Assembly: GCF_000711235.1 (NCBI RefSeq)
Contig: NZ_JOMI01000004.1
Coordinates: 248,001 to 312,000 of the forward strand
Direction: 5' to 3'
DNA length: 64,000 bases
Origin: Prevotella sp. 10(H)
GTDB lineage: Bacteria; Bacteroidota; Bacteroidia; Bacteroidales; Dysgonomonadaceae
Below the pieces are notes generated by a model. It saw only the letters and a list, made by a program, of their open reading frames with translations. It was not told the DNA's origin and ran no database searches. This document shows, piece by piece, positions 19,201-29,262 of the stretch; within the stretch, counting starts at the first letter, position 1, and each line of letters starts with the position of its first letter. Made by a program: the position numbers and the translations under genes.

Positions 19201-20286
19201 TTGGTTCCGGAAGAATTAAAAGAAAAAATTTTTGATCCCTTTTATCAATTAAGTAATAAAAATGAGGCTTCCAGTTCAGGTATAGGTTTATCACTAGCAA
19301 GATCATTAGCTGAATTACACAAGGGAAGTCTTATTTTTTCAGAAACCGACGGATTGAATTCATTTATACTGAAAATACCATTAATACAAGAAAAAACAGA
19401 AAAGAAGATACTTCAAAACGATGATTATATTATTGAAGACAGCGACAATAAGCATGAAAAACTTAATGCGGAAATAATATTGATCGCCGAAGACAACAAA
19501 GAAATGTTGAATTTTATTGCAGACCGTTTAAAAGAACAATTTATAGTGGAAAAAGCGCTCAACGGCAAAGAAGCAATGAAAATACTGGAAGAAAAAAATA
19601 TCGATCTGGTTTTAACTGATATCATGATGCCTGAAATGGATGGGTTCGAATTATGCAAAAACATTAAAACGAATCTTGAATACAGCCATATTCCTGTAGT
19701 ATTGCTGACTGCAAAAAATGATTTTAAAAGTAAGATACATGGATTGGAGATGGGTGCCGATGCATATATAGAAAAACCATTTTCATTCAATTACCTGCTC
19801 ACGCAGTTGATGACCTTATTAGGGAACAGGCAACGAGAAAAAGAAGCATTTATACGAAAACCATTTTTACCGATTCAACAAATGGGAATGACAAAGGCAG
19901 ATGAAGAATTTATGGCAAAGATTGTCGGTATTATTGAAGATAATATTACTGATACGAATTTCAATGTAGAAAGGTTATCCGAAATTGTTTATATGAGTCG
20001 TTCTACGCTACACCGCAAAATAAAAGCACTGACAGATACTCCGCCTACCGATTTTATACGCCTTATCCGACTAAGAAAATCGGTAGAATACATCGCCAGT
20101 GGAGAATACAGAATAGGAGAAGTCTGTTATCTGGTAGGCATCAACTCACCCTCATACTTTATAAAATTATTTCAAAAACAATTTGGAATGACACCTAAAG
20201 AGTTTGAAAAACAACAATTACAAAATCGAAATAAAAATAAAACAAACACTGAGAATCATGAAAAAGATGACAAAAATTATTTTTAG
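16247..20286 (+). CDS. Hybrid two-component system regulator (HTCS), start out of frame
   Basis: A sensor kinase and response regulator in one chain, as used by Bacteroides to control PULs. Order: periplasmic two-bladed reg_prop propeller repeats (many WIG/WIAT motifs), Y_Y_Y domain (YANLPPGEYVFRVKG), membrane helix (AYIIYLSGLLFITFCMV), histidine kinase with His in NIAHEIRTPI (18760-18762), ATPase domain, receiver with phospho-Asp in LVLTDIMMPEMDG (19618-19620), and an AraC-type DNA-binding domain. The kinase frame continues upstream past the first in-frame start-like codon (TTG 16381) to encode the usual FTKIDGENGLSQNN opening and a signal peptide. The only ATG for it (16247) is followed by A9, which puts it one base out of frame. 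With A10 or A7 the protein would be complete at about 1345 residues. It probably controls the flanking glycosidase and SusCD genes. Confidence 0.9.
16250..16258 (+). repeat. A9 homopolymer directly after the HTCS start codon
   Basis: Nine A follow ATG 16247-16249. As written, the ATG frame ends after eight codons (MKKKYLYI, stop TAA). Adding one A, or removing two, joins ATG to the signal peptide (IFIYLIIFIVIPIY) and to the whole regulator. This may be an on/off slippage tract, a transcriptional slippage site or an assembly error. Confidence 0.85.
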
Positions 20287-23227
20287 TATGTTTTTGCTTG
20301 CTTCGTTAAGCATTTGCCCGGCATTAGCCCGGGATATAATAAATTTAGGAAATAGCCCATGGAAGTTCTCAAAAGTGATGCTCTCAACACGGAATATTTC
20401 TCCTCAATGCAAATTTATAACAACTGATAATCGTAATCCCAATAATGTAATTGATAATGATGTCAATACTGTGTGGACATTTCCGGCCGGTGAAAAACCC
20501 AGTATTATAATAGATACAAGGGGAAACAAAAATATAAGCTATATTATTTGTAAATTCAAGAATACCAATGTCGAAAAAGTTTTTTATAAACTCGAATCGT
20601 CAGATAAGATTAATGAGGGCTGGCGAAATATTATAGATCGACTTAACAATCCCATAACCTCATCTTACAAAGAAGTTGAAACTATAGCCGAAGTTGAAAA
20701 TACAGTAGGACGTACAAGTCAAAAACTTTACACATTTATCAACGAAGGAATGAAAAAGCCATGGAACCCGCCTACTCAAAGCTTTGATTTTATACGTTTA
20801 TCTTTTAATGAACTTCAGGACAAAGATGGTAAGACTCTTCCTCTTGAGATAAGTGAAATAGAAGTGTTGTCGGATGATGAGACCTTAGATATGACACCAG
20901 AGACCATAATACAAAAAAACTACGATGACAGCAATTGGGAAACTGTAGGAATACCGCATTGCTACAACGATATGGATACTTACCTCAACGATTCGGAAGT
21001 TGCAATGTGGACAGGTGAAGCATGGTATCGCAAACAGCTGTTTATTGATAAAAAATATAAAGGAAAACGTATATTCCTCGAATTTCAGGGAGTCAATAAC
21101 GGGTCGGCAATATATATAAACGGAAAATTTAAGAAAGGAAATACCACGGTTCAGCAACCGGGAGATGTGACACATGTGGGTGGTTTTATTCCATTTGCTG
21201 TAGATATAACCGACGATGTTAACTATGGAGCCAATAATGCTCTGGTTGTCAGAGTATCTAATGCAAACGATTCATTTTTCACATGGCCCGGATTCGGAGA
21301 ATTTGCACCTTTTGGCATGGGATGGGGAGGCATAGTTTCACCTGTATCTATGGTTGTGACAGACAATGTACATATTCCTTTAAATGTCTATTCAGCCCAA
21401 AGTAAATACGGTACATATAATGCTGTAACGGATGCAACGGACAACGAAGCAACATTGAGATTTCAGACAAGGATTGATAACATGGGTAAAGACAGTAAGA
21501 ATATAACCTTACAAATTTTGCTTCTTAATGCTGAAGGTCAGGAAGTCGGAAAACTAACTTCTTCAAAACAAGTTAAAAATGATAATCTTGTAGAATTTGA
21601 TCAGGAGCTAAAACTGCAAAACCCAACCCTCTGGTATCCTAATGCCAGCTTATTTGGAAAGCCATATTTATACACCGTAGTGCGTAACATATTACACAAA
21701 GGAAAAGTAATCGACACCTATAAAGAAAAGATGGGTATCAGGGTTATAACATGGGATGCCGATTATTGCTATATAAATGGCAAAAAGCATCTGCTCAACG
21801 GATTTGGTTATCGGAATATTTACCCAGCTTTAGGCTCTGCCATGCCGGCCGAAATTATATGGAAAGATGTCAGTTATATTGCAGCTTGTGGAGGAAACAC
21901 ACTACGTGTAGGACATTTGCCTCCACCAAGAGAAATGATGAATGCATGTAATGAATACGGAATAATGGTAATGCTGAATAGTGGAGATGGAGAATGGTCT
22001 TTAAAAAATGAACCTGCCAAAACTTACAAGGCTGAATACGACCGTAATACAGTAATCGCTTATCGCAATTATCCATCTGTCGTTATCTGGGAATCTAATA
22101 ATGGCTTAGCGTTCGATGGTGATAAATATATGCCGATGAAGACTTTGGAGATAGTGGAAAGATGGGATTCTCTGCAACCTCGTGCTGTATTAAATAGGGA
22201 TGGATATATTACAGAATGGGATAAATCAAAGACTCTCATTGTAGGATATACAAACAGGTACTCGAAAGTAGAAGGATGCCCATCATTAAATACGGAAGTA
22301 TATGGAGCTAACTGGGAAGGAAGAGCCTGTTGGAATGCAGCACGTTTCGATTATGATAATGAAAAGAAACTATCGAACTGGTATGTAAACAATTATCTAG
22401 AAGATTTGGATAATAAAGCTTGCGGTTGGATCGACTGGATGCTGGCAGAAACACAGGGAGAAGGATATACAGTATATCTGAATGGTATGCATCATCAAAA
22501 ATCACTGGGATCGAGTGCCATGGATGCTAACCGTTTTCCTAAACTGAAATATCATATTTACAAAAATGCTTTATGGATGCCATATGAAATAAAGCCTGGA
22601 GTAACAACACAAAGTCACTGGAATTATAGCAAAGTACAAGATATAGATGCATGGAGCAATTGCCCTTACGTTGAAATGTTTGTAAACGACCGTAGCTATG
22701 GTACTCGTACACCGAATCCTAAAACGAAACACTGTAAGTGGGAAAACATTATCTGGCAAAAAGGAAAAGTCCGCATTGTCGGACTTGATTCAGACAAAAA
22801 GCCGATTTGCGAAGAATCTATACAAACAGCAGAAGAACCATATGCTATTGAACTGACCGTAGAGGGCGGTCTGACATCTCCATCCGGACGAACATTCCCT
22901 CGTCAGGCAAACGGATCGGATGCGATCATTGTTACAGCCCGTATTGTTGATAAGAACGGGGTATGGTGTCCTTTGTATAATGAAAATATTCAGTTTGAAG
23001 TAGAAGGAGAAGGCGCATACAAAGGTTCGTCAGATTTCTATATTACAAAAGGAAAAGATATCAATTATCATACACCGGGGGATAAAGAATTATCTGTAGA
23101 GGGAGGACTGGTAAGAGTCGCCATCCGTAGTACTTTCAAACCCGGTGAGGTAAGGGTACGGGCAACATCCGGCAATCTGAAAGCAGGAGAAACACATTAT
23201 GCTTTCCAACCTGTAAAATCGAAATAA
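20258..23227 (+). CDS. GH2-family protein with N-terminal discoidin-like insert
   Basis: A 989-residue secreted protein. ATG 20258 is chosen because it starts a clean signal peptide (MKKMTKIIFSMFLLASLS); it overlaps the HTCS 3' end by 29 bp. Residues about 40-195 look like an F5/8C-type binding domain (NVIDNDVNTVWTFPAGEKP). Then follow the GH2 sugar-binding domain (GIPHCYNDMDTYLND), an Ig-like domain, the TIM barrel and a C-terminal Ig-like domain near 880-985. The probable nucleophile is the Glu of NTEVYGANWEG (near 680). Where most GH2 have NE as acid/base, this reads VVIWESNNGL, so the usual Glu is Gly. It may use another residue or belong to a distinct GH2 branch. Activity is unknown. Confidence 0.8.
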   Translation: MKKMTKIIFSMFLLASLSICPALARDIINLGNSPWKFSKVMLSTRNISPQCKFITTDNRNPNNVIDNDVNTVWTFPAGEKPSIIIDTRGNKNISYIICKFKNTNVEKVFYKLESSDKINEGWRNIIDRLNNPITSSYKEVETIAEVENTVGRTSQKLYTFINEGMKKPWNPPTQSFDFIRLSFNELQDKDGKTLPLEISEIEVLSDDETLDMTPETIIQKNYDDSNWETVGIPHCYNDMDTYLNDSEVAMWTGEAWYRKQLFIDKKYKGKRIFLEFQGVNNGSAIYINGKFKKGNTTVQQPGDVTHVGGFIPFAVDITDDVNYGANNALVVRVSNANDSFFTWPGFGEFAPFGMGWGGIVSPVSMVVTDNVHIPLNVYSAQSKYGTYNAVTDATDNEATLRFQTRIDNMGKDSKNITLQILLLNAEGQEVGKLTSSKQVKNDNLVEFDQELKLQNPTLWYPNASLFGKPYLYTVVRNILHKGKVIDTYKEKMGIRVITWDADYCYINGKKHLLNGFGYRNIYPALGSAMPAEIIWKDVSYIAACGGNTLRVGHLPPPREMMNACNEYGIMVMLNSGDGEWSLKNEPAKTYKAEYDRNTVIAYRNYPSVVIWESNNGLAFDGDKYMPMKTLEIVERWDSLQPRAVLNRDGYITEWDKSKTLIVGYTNRYSKVEGCPSLNTEVYGANWEGRACWNAARFDYDNEKKLSNWYVNNYLEDLDNKACGWIDWMLAETQGEGYTVYLNGMHHQKSLGSSAMDANRFPKLKYHIYKNALWMPYEIKPGVTTQSHWNYSKVQDIDAWSNCPYVEMFVNDRSYGTRTPNPKTKHCKWENIIWQKGKVRIVGLDSDKKPICEESIQTAEEPYAIELTVEGGLTSPSGRTFPRQANGSDAIIVTARIVDKNGVWCPLYNENIQFEVEGEGAYKGSSDFYITKGKDINYHTPGDKELSVEGGLVRVAIRSTFKPGEVRVRATSGNLKAGETHYAFQPVKSK

Positions 23228-23245
23228 TTAGTTAATAAATAGAAT

Positions 23246-24280
23246 ATGAAAAAAGTATTTTTAGCCGCATTTTCGTTTATTCTTTTACTACTCATATCAT
23301 GTACAGCTAAGAATGTCAACCAAGAAAATCAATACAAATCATTCAAGCCGGGCGAAATCTGGTTGGATACAGATGGTAATCCGATAAACGCACATGGCGG
23401 TGGCGTTTTATTTCATGAAGGAACGTATTATTGGTATGGTGAATATAAGGGAGATTCTACTTATCGAAATCCAAATCCGAATGTCGCAGGTTGGGAGTGT
23501 TATCGCACTGAAGCAGGTGGTGTTTCTTGCTATTCTTCAAAGGATCTCTATAACTGGAAATTTGAGGGCAAAGTGCTCGAACCGGATACAGTAAATATAG
23601 GCTCGGACCTTCATCCTTCTAAAGTACTGGAACGTCCGAAGGTTATTTATAACGAAAAAACGAAGAAGTTCGTTATGTGGCTACATGTCGACAGCGACGA
23701 TTATTGGAAAGCTTCTGCCGGAGTTGCGACTTGTGACTCTCCGGCAGGTAAGTTCAACTATATAGGCTCCATGCACCCTAACGGGCAAATAAGCCGGGAT
23801 ATGACGCTCTATAAAGATGATGATAAGCGTGCTTATCTCCTATATTCATCTGAAGGAAATGCCACGTTATATATTAGTTTGCTTACCGATGATTATCTGC
23901 AACACTCGGGTAGATACACACGTAATTTCCCTGAAAAATATCGTGAAGCACCAGCTGTATTCAAACACAATAACAAGTTTTACCTTATATCGTCAGGCTG
24001 CACAGGTTGGGATCCGAATAAGGCTGAATATGCAATGGCAGACTCTTTACTCGGGCAATGGACAGCTTTGAATAATCCTTGCCGCGGTGTAGATGCCGAG
24101 AAGACATATTATTCACAAAGCACATTTGCTCTTCCTGTGAATGGGAAAAAAGATACTTATATAGCAATGTTCGACAAATGGAATAAAACAGATTTAATAG
24201 CCTCCCGTTATGTTTGGCTTCCGGTTTCCTTCAATTCTGATTCTCTTGTAATCAATTGGGCGGACGAATGGTCATATTAA
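23246..24280 (+). CDS. GH43-like glycoside hydrolase lipoprotein
   Basis: A 344-residue lipoprotein (lipobox LLISC). The mature start INAHGGGVLFHEGTYYWYGEYK is typical of the GH43 branch that includes exo-beta-1,3-galactanases and related enzymes (subfamilies such as 24 and 34). The middle Asp is probably in ISRDMTLYKDD, and a Glu in KYREAPAVFKH is at the usual acid position. In this branch the first catalytic Asp of standard GH43 is often absent, and here HGGG stands where ADP would be. It starts 18 bp after the GH2 gene and ends with a clear terminator, closing an HTCS-GH2-GH43 transcription unit. Confidence 0.8.
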   Translation: MKKVFLAAFSFILLLLISCTAKNVNQENQYKSFKPGEIWLDTDGNPINAHGGGVLFHEGTYYWYGEYKGDSTYRNPNPNVAGWECYRTEAGGVSCYSSKDLYNWKFEGKVLEPDTVNIGSDLHPSKVLERPKVIYNEKTKKFVMWLHVDSDDYWKASAGVATCDSPAGKFNYIGSMHPNGQISRDMTLYKDDDKRAYLLYSSEGNATLYISLLTDDYLQHSGRYTRNFPEKYREAPAVFKHNNKFYLISSGCTGWDPNKAEYAMADSLLGQWTALNNPCRGVDAEKTYYSQSTFALPVNGKKDTYIAMFDKWNKTDLIASRYVWLPVSFNSDSLVINWADEWSY

Positions 24281-24318
24281 ACTCATGGAAAAGTCAATCT
24301 AAAAATAACATGCCAGAA

Positions 24319-24347
24319 AAAGAGGCTAAAAATGATTTAGCCTCTTT
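24319..24347 (+). terminator. Terminator after GH43
   Basis: A perfect 12-bp stem (AAAGAGGCTAAA with its complement) and 5-base loop lie 38 bp after the stop, with a T-rich 3' side. The gap from 24348 to 24792 is AT-rich and must hold the SusCD operon promoter. I see no TAnnTTTG match there that I would trust, and no gene. Confidence 0.85.
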
Positions 24348-24792
24348 CCACTTTTAAGTTATAATAATTACTGCTTCTTAAAAACAGCCAAAAAATACAA
24401 CAAAGGTATCACAACAAGCATATGTGCCTCCCAGTCTGCAAATCAACAACGACAATTGCTACATCTGTTCTATTTTTTGATGTGTTGATGCAATAAAAAA
24501 AGAGATTAATAAAATAATTTTGATAACGGAAAAAAGCGGAAAAAACAAACTCGATAAGTTATAATAAAAATTTAACATGTTTATAAAACCTTTTATTCTA
24601 ATCTATGTACTAAAATCTCAATAATTTTTGAAAACATATGCCGTTTTGCCCACAAATAGCATACGACTTCTTATGAAAGATAAAATACAATCTTAAGCAA
24701 AAGGTCAATTATACCAATTGTTAAAGCCCACATATACACTAATATTTAAATTGACAAATTGTAACAAATGCCATTTAATAACATGAAAAACT

Positions 24793-26085
24793 ATGAAAAG
24801 ACTTAATTTAAAAGTATTAATGGGGTTGTTATTCATACCCTTCTTGATTTTCTCGTTAGTGGTATCCTGTAGTGACGACGATAAGTCTTCAGAAGGCCCA
24901 CATGACCCGTCCAGACCAATAGAACTTACGAGTTTCTATCCCGATTCGGGAGGAATAGCTACCAAAGTAATATTAAATGGAGCAAACTTTGGAAATGATG
25001 TAAGTAAAATCAAAGTGTATTTTAATGAAAAAGTAGCGCCGGTGGTTAGTTCTATCGGGTCGAAACTTTATGTGATAACACCTAAACAGCCGGGTGATAC
25101 ATGTAACATTTCTGTGGTGGTAGGAAAAGACTCTATGGTATATGATAAGAAGTTCATATACAAAATTATGACTACTGTCAGTACTGTATGCGGTAAGCCT
25201 GGCACTAAAGAGGTGGTTGTAGGAACACTTGGCGAAACTGAGCTCGATAATGTCACTTTCCTTATGACCGACGAAGAAAATAATATATTCGTTAGTAATC
25301 GTGGTGAGGAGGGAAGAAAACATAAATATTTAATGGTAAATGAGGAGCAGAATCTAAGTACGGTTATCATACCGGATGTAGGAAGTCCGCCAAATCAACC
25401 GGGATTGCTGAACGACGGAAAAACAATTTATATTCCAAATGATGGGGGTAGAGGTTATTGGACAATTACTTCTGAAAATATGTGGAAACCCCGCAAACAT
25501 GAAATGTCAGGGCAAAATATCGACATAAACTACAAACATGCCTTTACTATGTGTTATGCTGATGGCTACATGTATACACGTGCAAAGAATGGACGACTGA
25601 TAAAAATGAATCCTAAAACAGGAGAAAGTGAGGTAGTCGATATTATCATGTCTGAAAGCGATTCCTATATACAATTCAGCAGAAAAGAACCGCATATGCT
25701 GTATTTGACATATACAAATCAGCATTGCATTTATACATATAATATCAATACAAAAGAACATAAATTATTTGCAGGTATACAAGGACGATCGGGGGCACTC
25801 GATGGAGAATGTCTGAGCGCCCAATTTAACGAACCTCGTCAAATGTTATTCGATGAAGAAGATAATATGTATCTGGCTGATACAAAAAATCATACTGTCC
25901 GGAAAATTACTCCTGAAGGAATTGTAAGCACTGTAGTAGGACAACCCGGTAAAAGTGGATATGCAGACGGTAATCCCGAGGAAGCTTTATTCAATGAACC
26001 TCAAGGTGTAACAATAAATAAAGATGGCATCATATACGTTGGAGATACTAAGAATAATTGTATTCGTAAGCTTGCCATAGAATAA
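24793..26085 (+). CDS. IPT/TIG and NHL-repeat lipoprotein
   Basis: A 430-residue lipoprotein (lipobox LVVSC, followed by Asp-rich SDDDKSS, a pattern that favours surface export in Bacteroidota). Residues about 38-125 are an IPT/TIG immunoglobulin-like domain (ITSFYPDSGG-like start, GANFG). The rest is an NHL-type propeller with repeats such as FNEPRQMLFDEEDNMYLADTKNHTVRKIT and a similar last blade. Proteins of this design are common next to SusC/SusD and are thought to bind glycan at the surface. It is the first gene of the operon, 28 bp before SusC. Confidence 0.82.
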   Translation: MKRLNLKVLMGLLFIPFLIFSLVVSCSDDDKSSEGPHDPSRPIELTSFYPDSGGIATKVILNGANFGNDVSKIKVYFNEKVAPVVSSIGSKLYVITPKQPGDTCNISVVVGKDSMVYDKKFIYKIMTTVSTVCGKPGTKEVVVGTLGETELDNVTFLMTDEENNIFVSNRGEEGRKHKYLMVNEEQNLSTVIIPDVGSPPNQPGLLNDGKTIYIPNDGGRGYWTITSENMWKPRKHEMSGQNIDINYKHAFTMCYADGYMYTRAKNGRLIKMNPKTGESEVVDIIMSESDSYIQFSRKEPHMLYLTYTNQHCIYTYNINTKEHKLFAGIQGRSGALDGECLSAQFNEPRQMLFDEEDNMYLADTKNHTVRKITPEGIVSTVVGQPGKSGYADGNPEEALFNEPQGVTINKDGIIYVGDTKNNCIRKLAIE

Positions 26086-26113
26086 GGAGTAAATAACATA
26101 AAGAACAACTATA

Positions 26114-29100
26114 ATGAAAAACATATTAATAATACCTCTGTTGTGTATTTGCTGCCTACATATGTTCGGGCAAAAAACATCAGAACCTGTAACTATAGCG
26201 GGAACTGTATACGATGAAAAAGACATCACATTACCCGGAGCCAGTGTTTACCGAAAAGACAGGCCGGGTGTCGGTACTGCAACAGATAATGATGGGAAAT
26301 TCACTTTAAAAGCAAATATCGGTGATCATATTATATTTTCATTCATGGGCTATGAAACATATGAACTGCTTGTAAGTAAAGCTGAAAACAATCTCGTCAT
26401 CAAAATGGAACCGAAGACCCAGATGATGGATGAAGCCATTGTTACAGGAATGGGTACACAAAGGAAAATAAGTATTGCAGGTGCAATAACAAATGTAGAT
26501 GTAAAAGATTTACAAACACCGGCGACTTCAATTCCGAATATGCTCGGTGGTCGCGTTCCCGGAATTATTTCACTTCAAACCAGTGGAGAACCTGGAAAGA
26601 ATATTTCGGAGTTCTGGGTACGCGGTATAGGTACATTCGGTGCCAACGATAAGGCACTCGTACTTATCGATGGGCTTGAGGGTAATCTGAGCAGAATCGA
26701 TCCTGCTGATATAGAAAGCTTTTCCGTACTGAAGGATGCTTCTGCAACCGCAGTTTATGGTGTGCGTGGAGCAAACGGAGTAATTATAGTGACCACAAAG
26801 CGCGGATCGGAAGATAAACTTAGGATAACTGGCCGTGTGAATATGACAGTTTCAAACTTGACCCGTATGCCTGAATATGTTGGAGCGTACGAGTATGCCA
26901 AGCTTGCAAATGAAGCGCGTGTTGTGCGTGGCAATCCTCCATTATATAATCAGATGGAACTTGACCTAATACAAAATGGGCTCGACCCAGATCTTTACCC
27001 GGATGTCAACTGGCAGGATGAAACACTGAACCGTACTTCGTTACAACAAACCTATTATGTAAATGCACGCGGTGGCGGTAGTGTCGCACGTTATTATTTA
27101 AGCTTAGGAATGTCGAATGAGTCTGCAGCATACAAACAGGATAAAAAATCAAAATATAGTGCTGATGTAGGCTACAAGACATATAACTACCGGGTCAATC
27201 TCGATGTAAAAATGACTAAAACAACGGATGTATATTTTGGAGCTGATGGTTTCCTCTCCGAGAAGGCAGAACCGGGCAATGCTAACACAGACCTTTTATG
27301 GAAAGCTCAGCAAAAACTTACACCTCTGACAATTCCTACAAAATATTCAACAGGTCATCTGCCGGCTTATGGCCCTACTGATTCATACTCTCCTTATGTG
27401 ATGCTCAATTATACAGGTATGGCTAAGGTAAAGAATTTTACTCATAATGTTACGTTGGCTGTAAATCAGGATTTGGCGATGCTGCTAAAAGGACTTACGT
27501 TGAAGGCACAGCTAGCTTATAGCAATGAGGCCTTTTTCAAAGAAGTACGGAGCGTTATGCCCGAAATGTACTATGCAATAGGAAGATCTCCACAAACCGG
27601 GGGCCTCTCGCTAGTCAGAAGGGTAGAAAGCGAGCCTGCAAAATATAATAATGAGCAAAATCAGTACTATAAATTGCATTTCGAATCTACAGCAAACTAT
27701 AGCACTATTGTCAATAAAGATCATCGTTTTAGCGGCTTGGCTTATTTTTATATGAGTGAACAACAATGGGCCAATTGGGCAAGAAAAGACGGTAATTCTA
27801 ATAACGAGATAGAGAAAGATGGTAGTATGAGAGCTATTCCTCAAAGATATCAGGGTTTATCGGGACGTTTTACTTACGGATTGAAAGACACCTATTTTGT
27901 TGACCTCAATTTTGGATATACAGGTTCGGAAAATTTCCAGAAAGGCCGTCGATTCGGGTTCTTCCCGTCAGTAGCAGCAGCATGGGTACCTTCATCCTAT
28001 GAATTTGTTAAAGAAAAAATGCCATGGATCGACTTTTTCAAGATCAGAGGATCTTACGGAACTGTAGGTAATGACCGTATATCCGACAGACGATTTCCAT
28101 ATCTGACAATCGTAAATGTCGAATCTGGCGGCGGATGGGGTTCCAATAATGGAAAAATAACCGAAAGCCAGATTGGTGCTGATAATCTTAATTGGGAAAA
28201 AGCTAAAAAGATAGATGTAGGTATAGAAGGTAAATTCCTGAATAACCGGATATCTTTTGTTGTTGACTTCTTCAGAGACCAACGCGACCGTATATTTCAA
28301 CAGCGTACACAAATACCTGATTTCGTAGGGCTGGTGCAAATGCCTTATGGTAATGTTGGTAAGATGAAAAGTTATGGGTCGGATGGAAATATAGAATTTA
28401 CACAGAACATAGGTAAAGATATGTCTTTTACTGTAAGAGGAAATTTCACATACTCTAAGAATAAGGTTCAGAACTGGGAAGAAGTGGAACCGAAATATCC
28501 ATATCAGACAAATACAGGCTGGGCACATAATGTATATCGCGGATATATAGCCCTCGGACTCTTCAAAGATGAAGATGATGTGAAATACAGTCCTCAACAG
28601 AAAGTAGGTAATACAAGCCCATTGCCGGGAGATATTAAATATAAGGATGTTAACGGTGACGGTATAGTTGACGGCGACGATAAAGTACCTATTTCGTATT
28701 CCAATTTTCCTCGTCTGATGTACGGATTCGGAGGAGAGTTTAGATACAAGAAACTCACTGTGGGTGTTCTATTCAAAGGAACAGGAAATACTGATTTTTA
28801 TCATGCAGGAAACTACAATGAATTGGGCTATATACCTTTTATCGAACAAGCGATAGGTAATGTTCCAAAAATAGTAGCTAACCAGAATAATCGCTGGACT
28901 CCGGCATCATATTCAGGTGATCCTTCTACAGAGAACCCAAATGCCAGATTCCCGAGGTTGACTTACGGGGGTAATGATAACAACAATCAGGCATCTACAT
29001 TCTGGCAGGGAAATTCCAGATACTTACGCCTGCAAGAAGTTAACGTTAATTACAACCTGACAGGAAACTGGATGAAAAGAGTTGGATTGAGTTCTGTCGA

Positions 29101-29233
29101 CATACAGTTTGTAGGTTCAAACCTGTTGATTTGGGACAGTGTAAAATTATGGGATCCTGAGCAAGCCGATAAGAATGGTTCACAATATCCAATTCCGGCG
29201 AGATACGCAATTCAGTTATACCTTAATTTCTAG
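26114..29233 (+). CDS. SusC-like TonB-dependent outer-membrane transporter
   Basis: A 1039-residue outer-membrane protein with a signal peptide. Domains: carboxypeptidase-regulatory-like domain (about 27-105, GTVYDEKDITLPGASV), TonB plug (about 110-225, including VLKDASATAVYGVRGANGVIIVTTKRG), then a 22-stranded barrel to the C-terminus, which ends in aromatic IQLYLNF as expected. There is no N-terminal STN domain, so it is probably controlled by the HTCS and not by an anti-sigma factor. It imports oligosaccharides with the SusD partner encoded 29 bp downstream. Confidence 0.97.
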   Translation: MKNILIIPLLCICCLHMFGQKTSEPVTIAGTVYDEKDITLPGASVYRKDRPGVGTATDNDGKFTLKANIGDHIIFSFMGYETYELLVSKAENNLVIKMEPKTQMMDEAIVTGMGTQRKISIAGAITNVDVKDLQTPATSIPNMLGGRVPGIISLQTSGEPGKNISEFWVRGIGTFGANDKALVLIDGLEGNLSRIDPADIESFSVLKDASATAVYGVRGANGVIIVTTKRGSEDKLRITGRVNMTVSNLTRMPEYVGAYEYAKLANEARVVRGNPPLYNQMELDLIQNGLDPDLYPDVNWQDETLNRTSLQQTYYVNARGGGSVARYYLSLGMSNESAAYKQDKKSKYSADVGYKTYNYRVNLDVKMTKTTDVYFGADGFLSEKAEPGNANTDLLWKAQQKLTPLTIPTKYSTGHLPAYGPTDSYSPYVMLNYTGMAKVKNFTHNVTLAVNQDLAMLLKGLTLKAQLAYSNEAFFKEVRSVMPEMYYAIGRSPQTGGLSLVRRVESEPAKYNNEQNQYYKLHFESTANYSTIVNKDHRFSGLAYFYMSEQQWANWARKDGNSNNEIEKDGSMRAIPQRYQGLSGRFTYGLKDTYFVDLNFGYTGSENFQKGRRFGFFPSVAAAWVPSSYEFVKEKMPWIDFFKIRGSYGTVGNDRISDRRFPYLTIVNVESGGGWGSNNGKITESQIGADNLNWEKAKKIDVGIEGKFLNNRISFVVDFFRDQRDRIFQQRTQIPDFVGLVQMPYGNVGKMKSYGSDGNIEFTQNIGKDMSFTVRGNFTYSKNKVQNWEEVEPKYPYQTNTGWAHNVYRGYIALGLFKDEDDVKYSPQQKVGNTSPLPGDIKYKDVNGDGIVDGDDKVPISYSNFPRLMYGFGGEFRYKKLTVGVLFKGTGNTDFYHAGNYNELGYIPFIEQAIGNVPKIVANQNNRWTPASYSGDPSTENPNARFPRLTYGGNDNNNQASTFWQGNSRYLRLQEVNVNYNLTGNWMKRVGLSSVDIQFVGSNLLIWDSVKLWDPEQADKNGSQYPIPARYAIQLYLNF

Positions 29234-29262
29234 TAGTATAAAGACATAAAATATCTACAATT

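Noticed and set aside
16381-20286. TTG 16381 as the true start of the hybrid regulator
   Set aside because: It would drop the signal peptide and the first propeller strand, both of which are encoded in the same frame just upstream.
27992-28597. 201-residue open frame on minus inside the SusC gene
   Set aside because: Antisense to an unmistakable SusC barrel; no recognisable motif.
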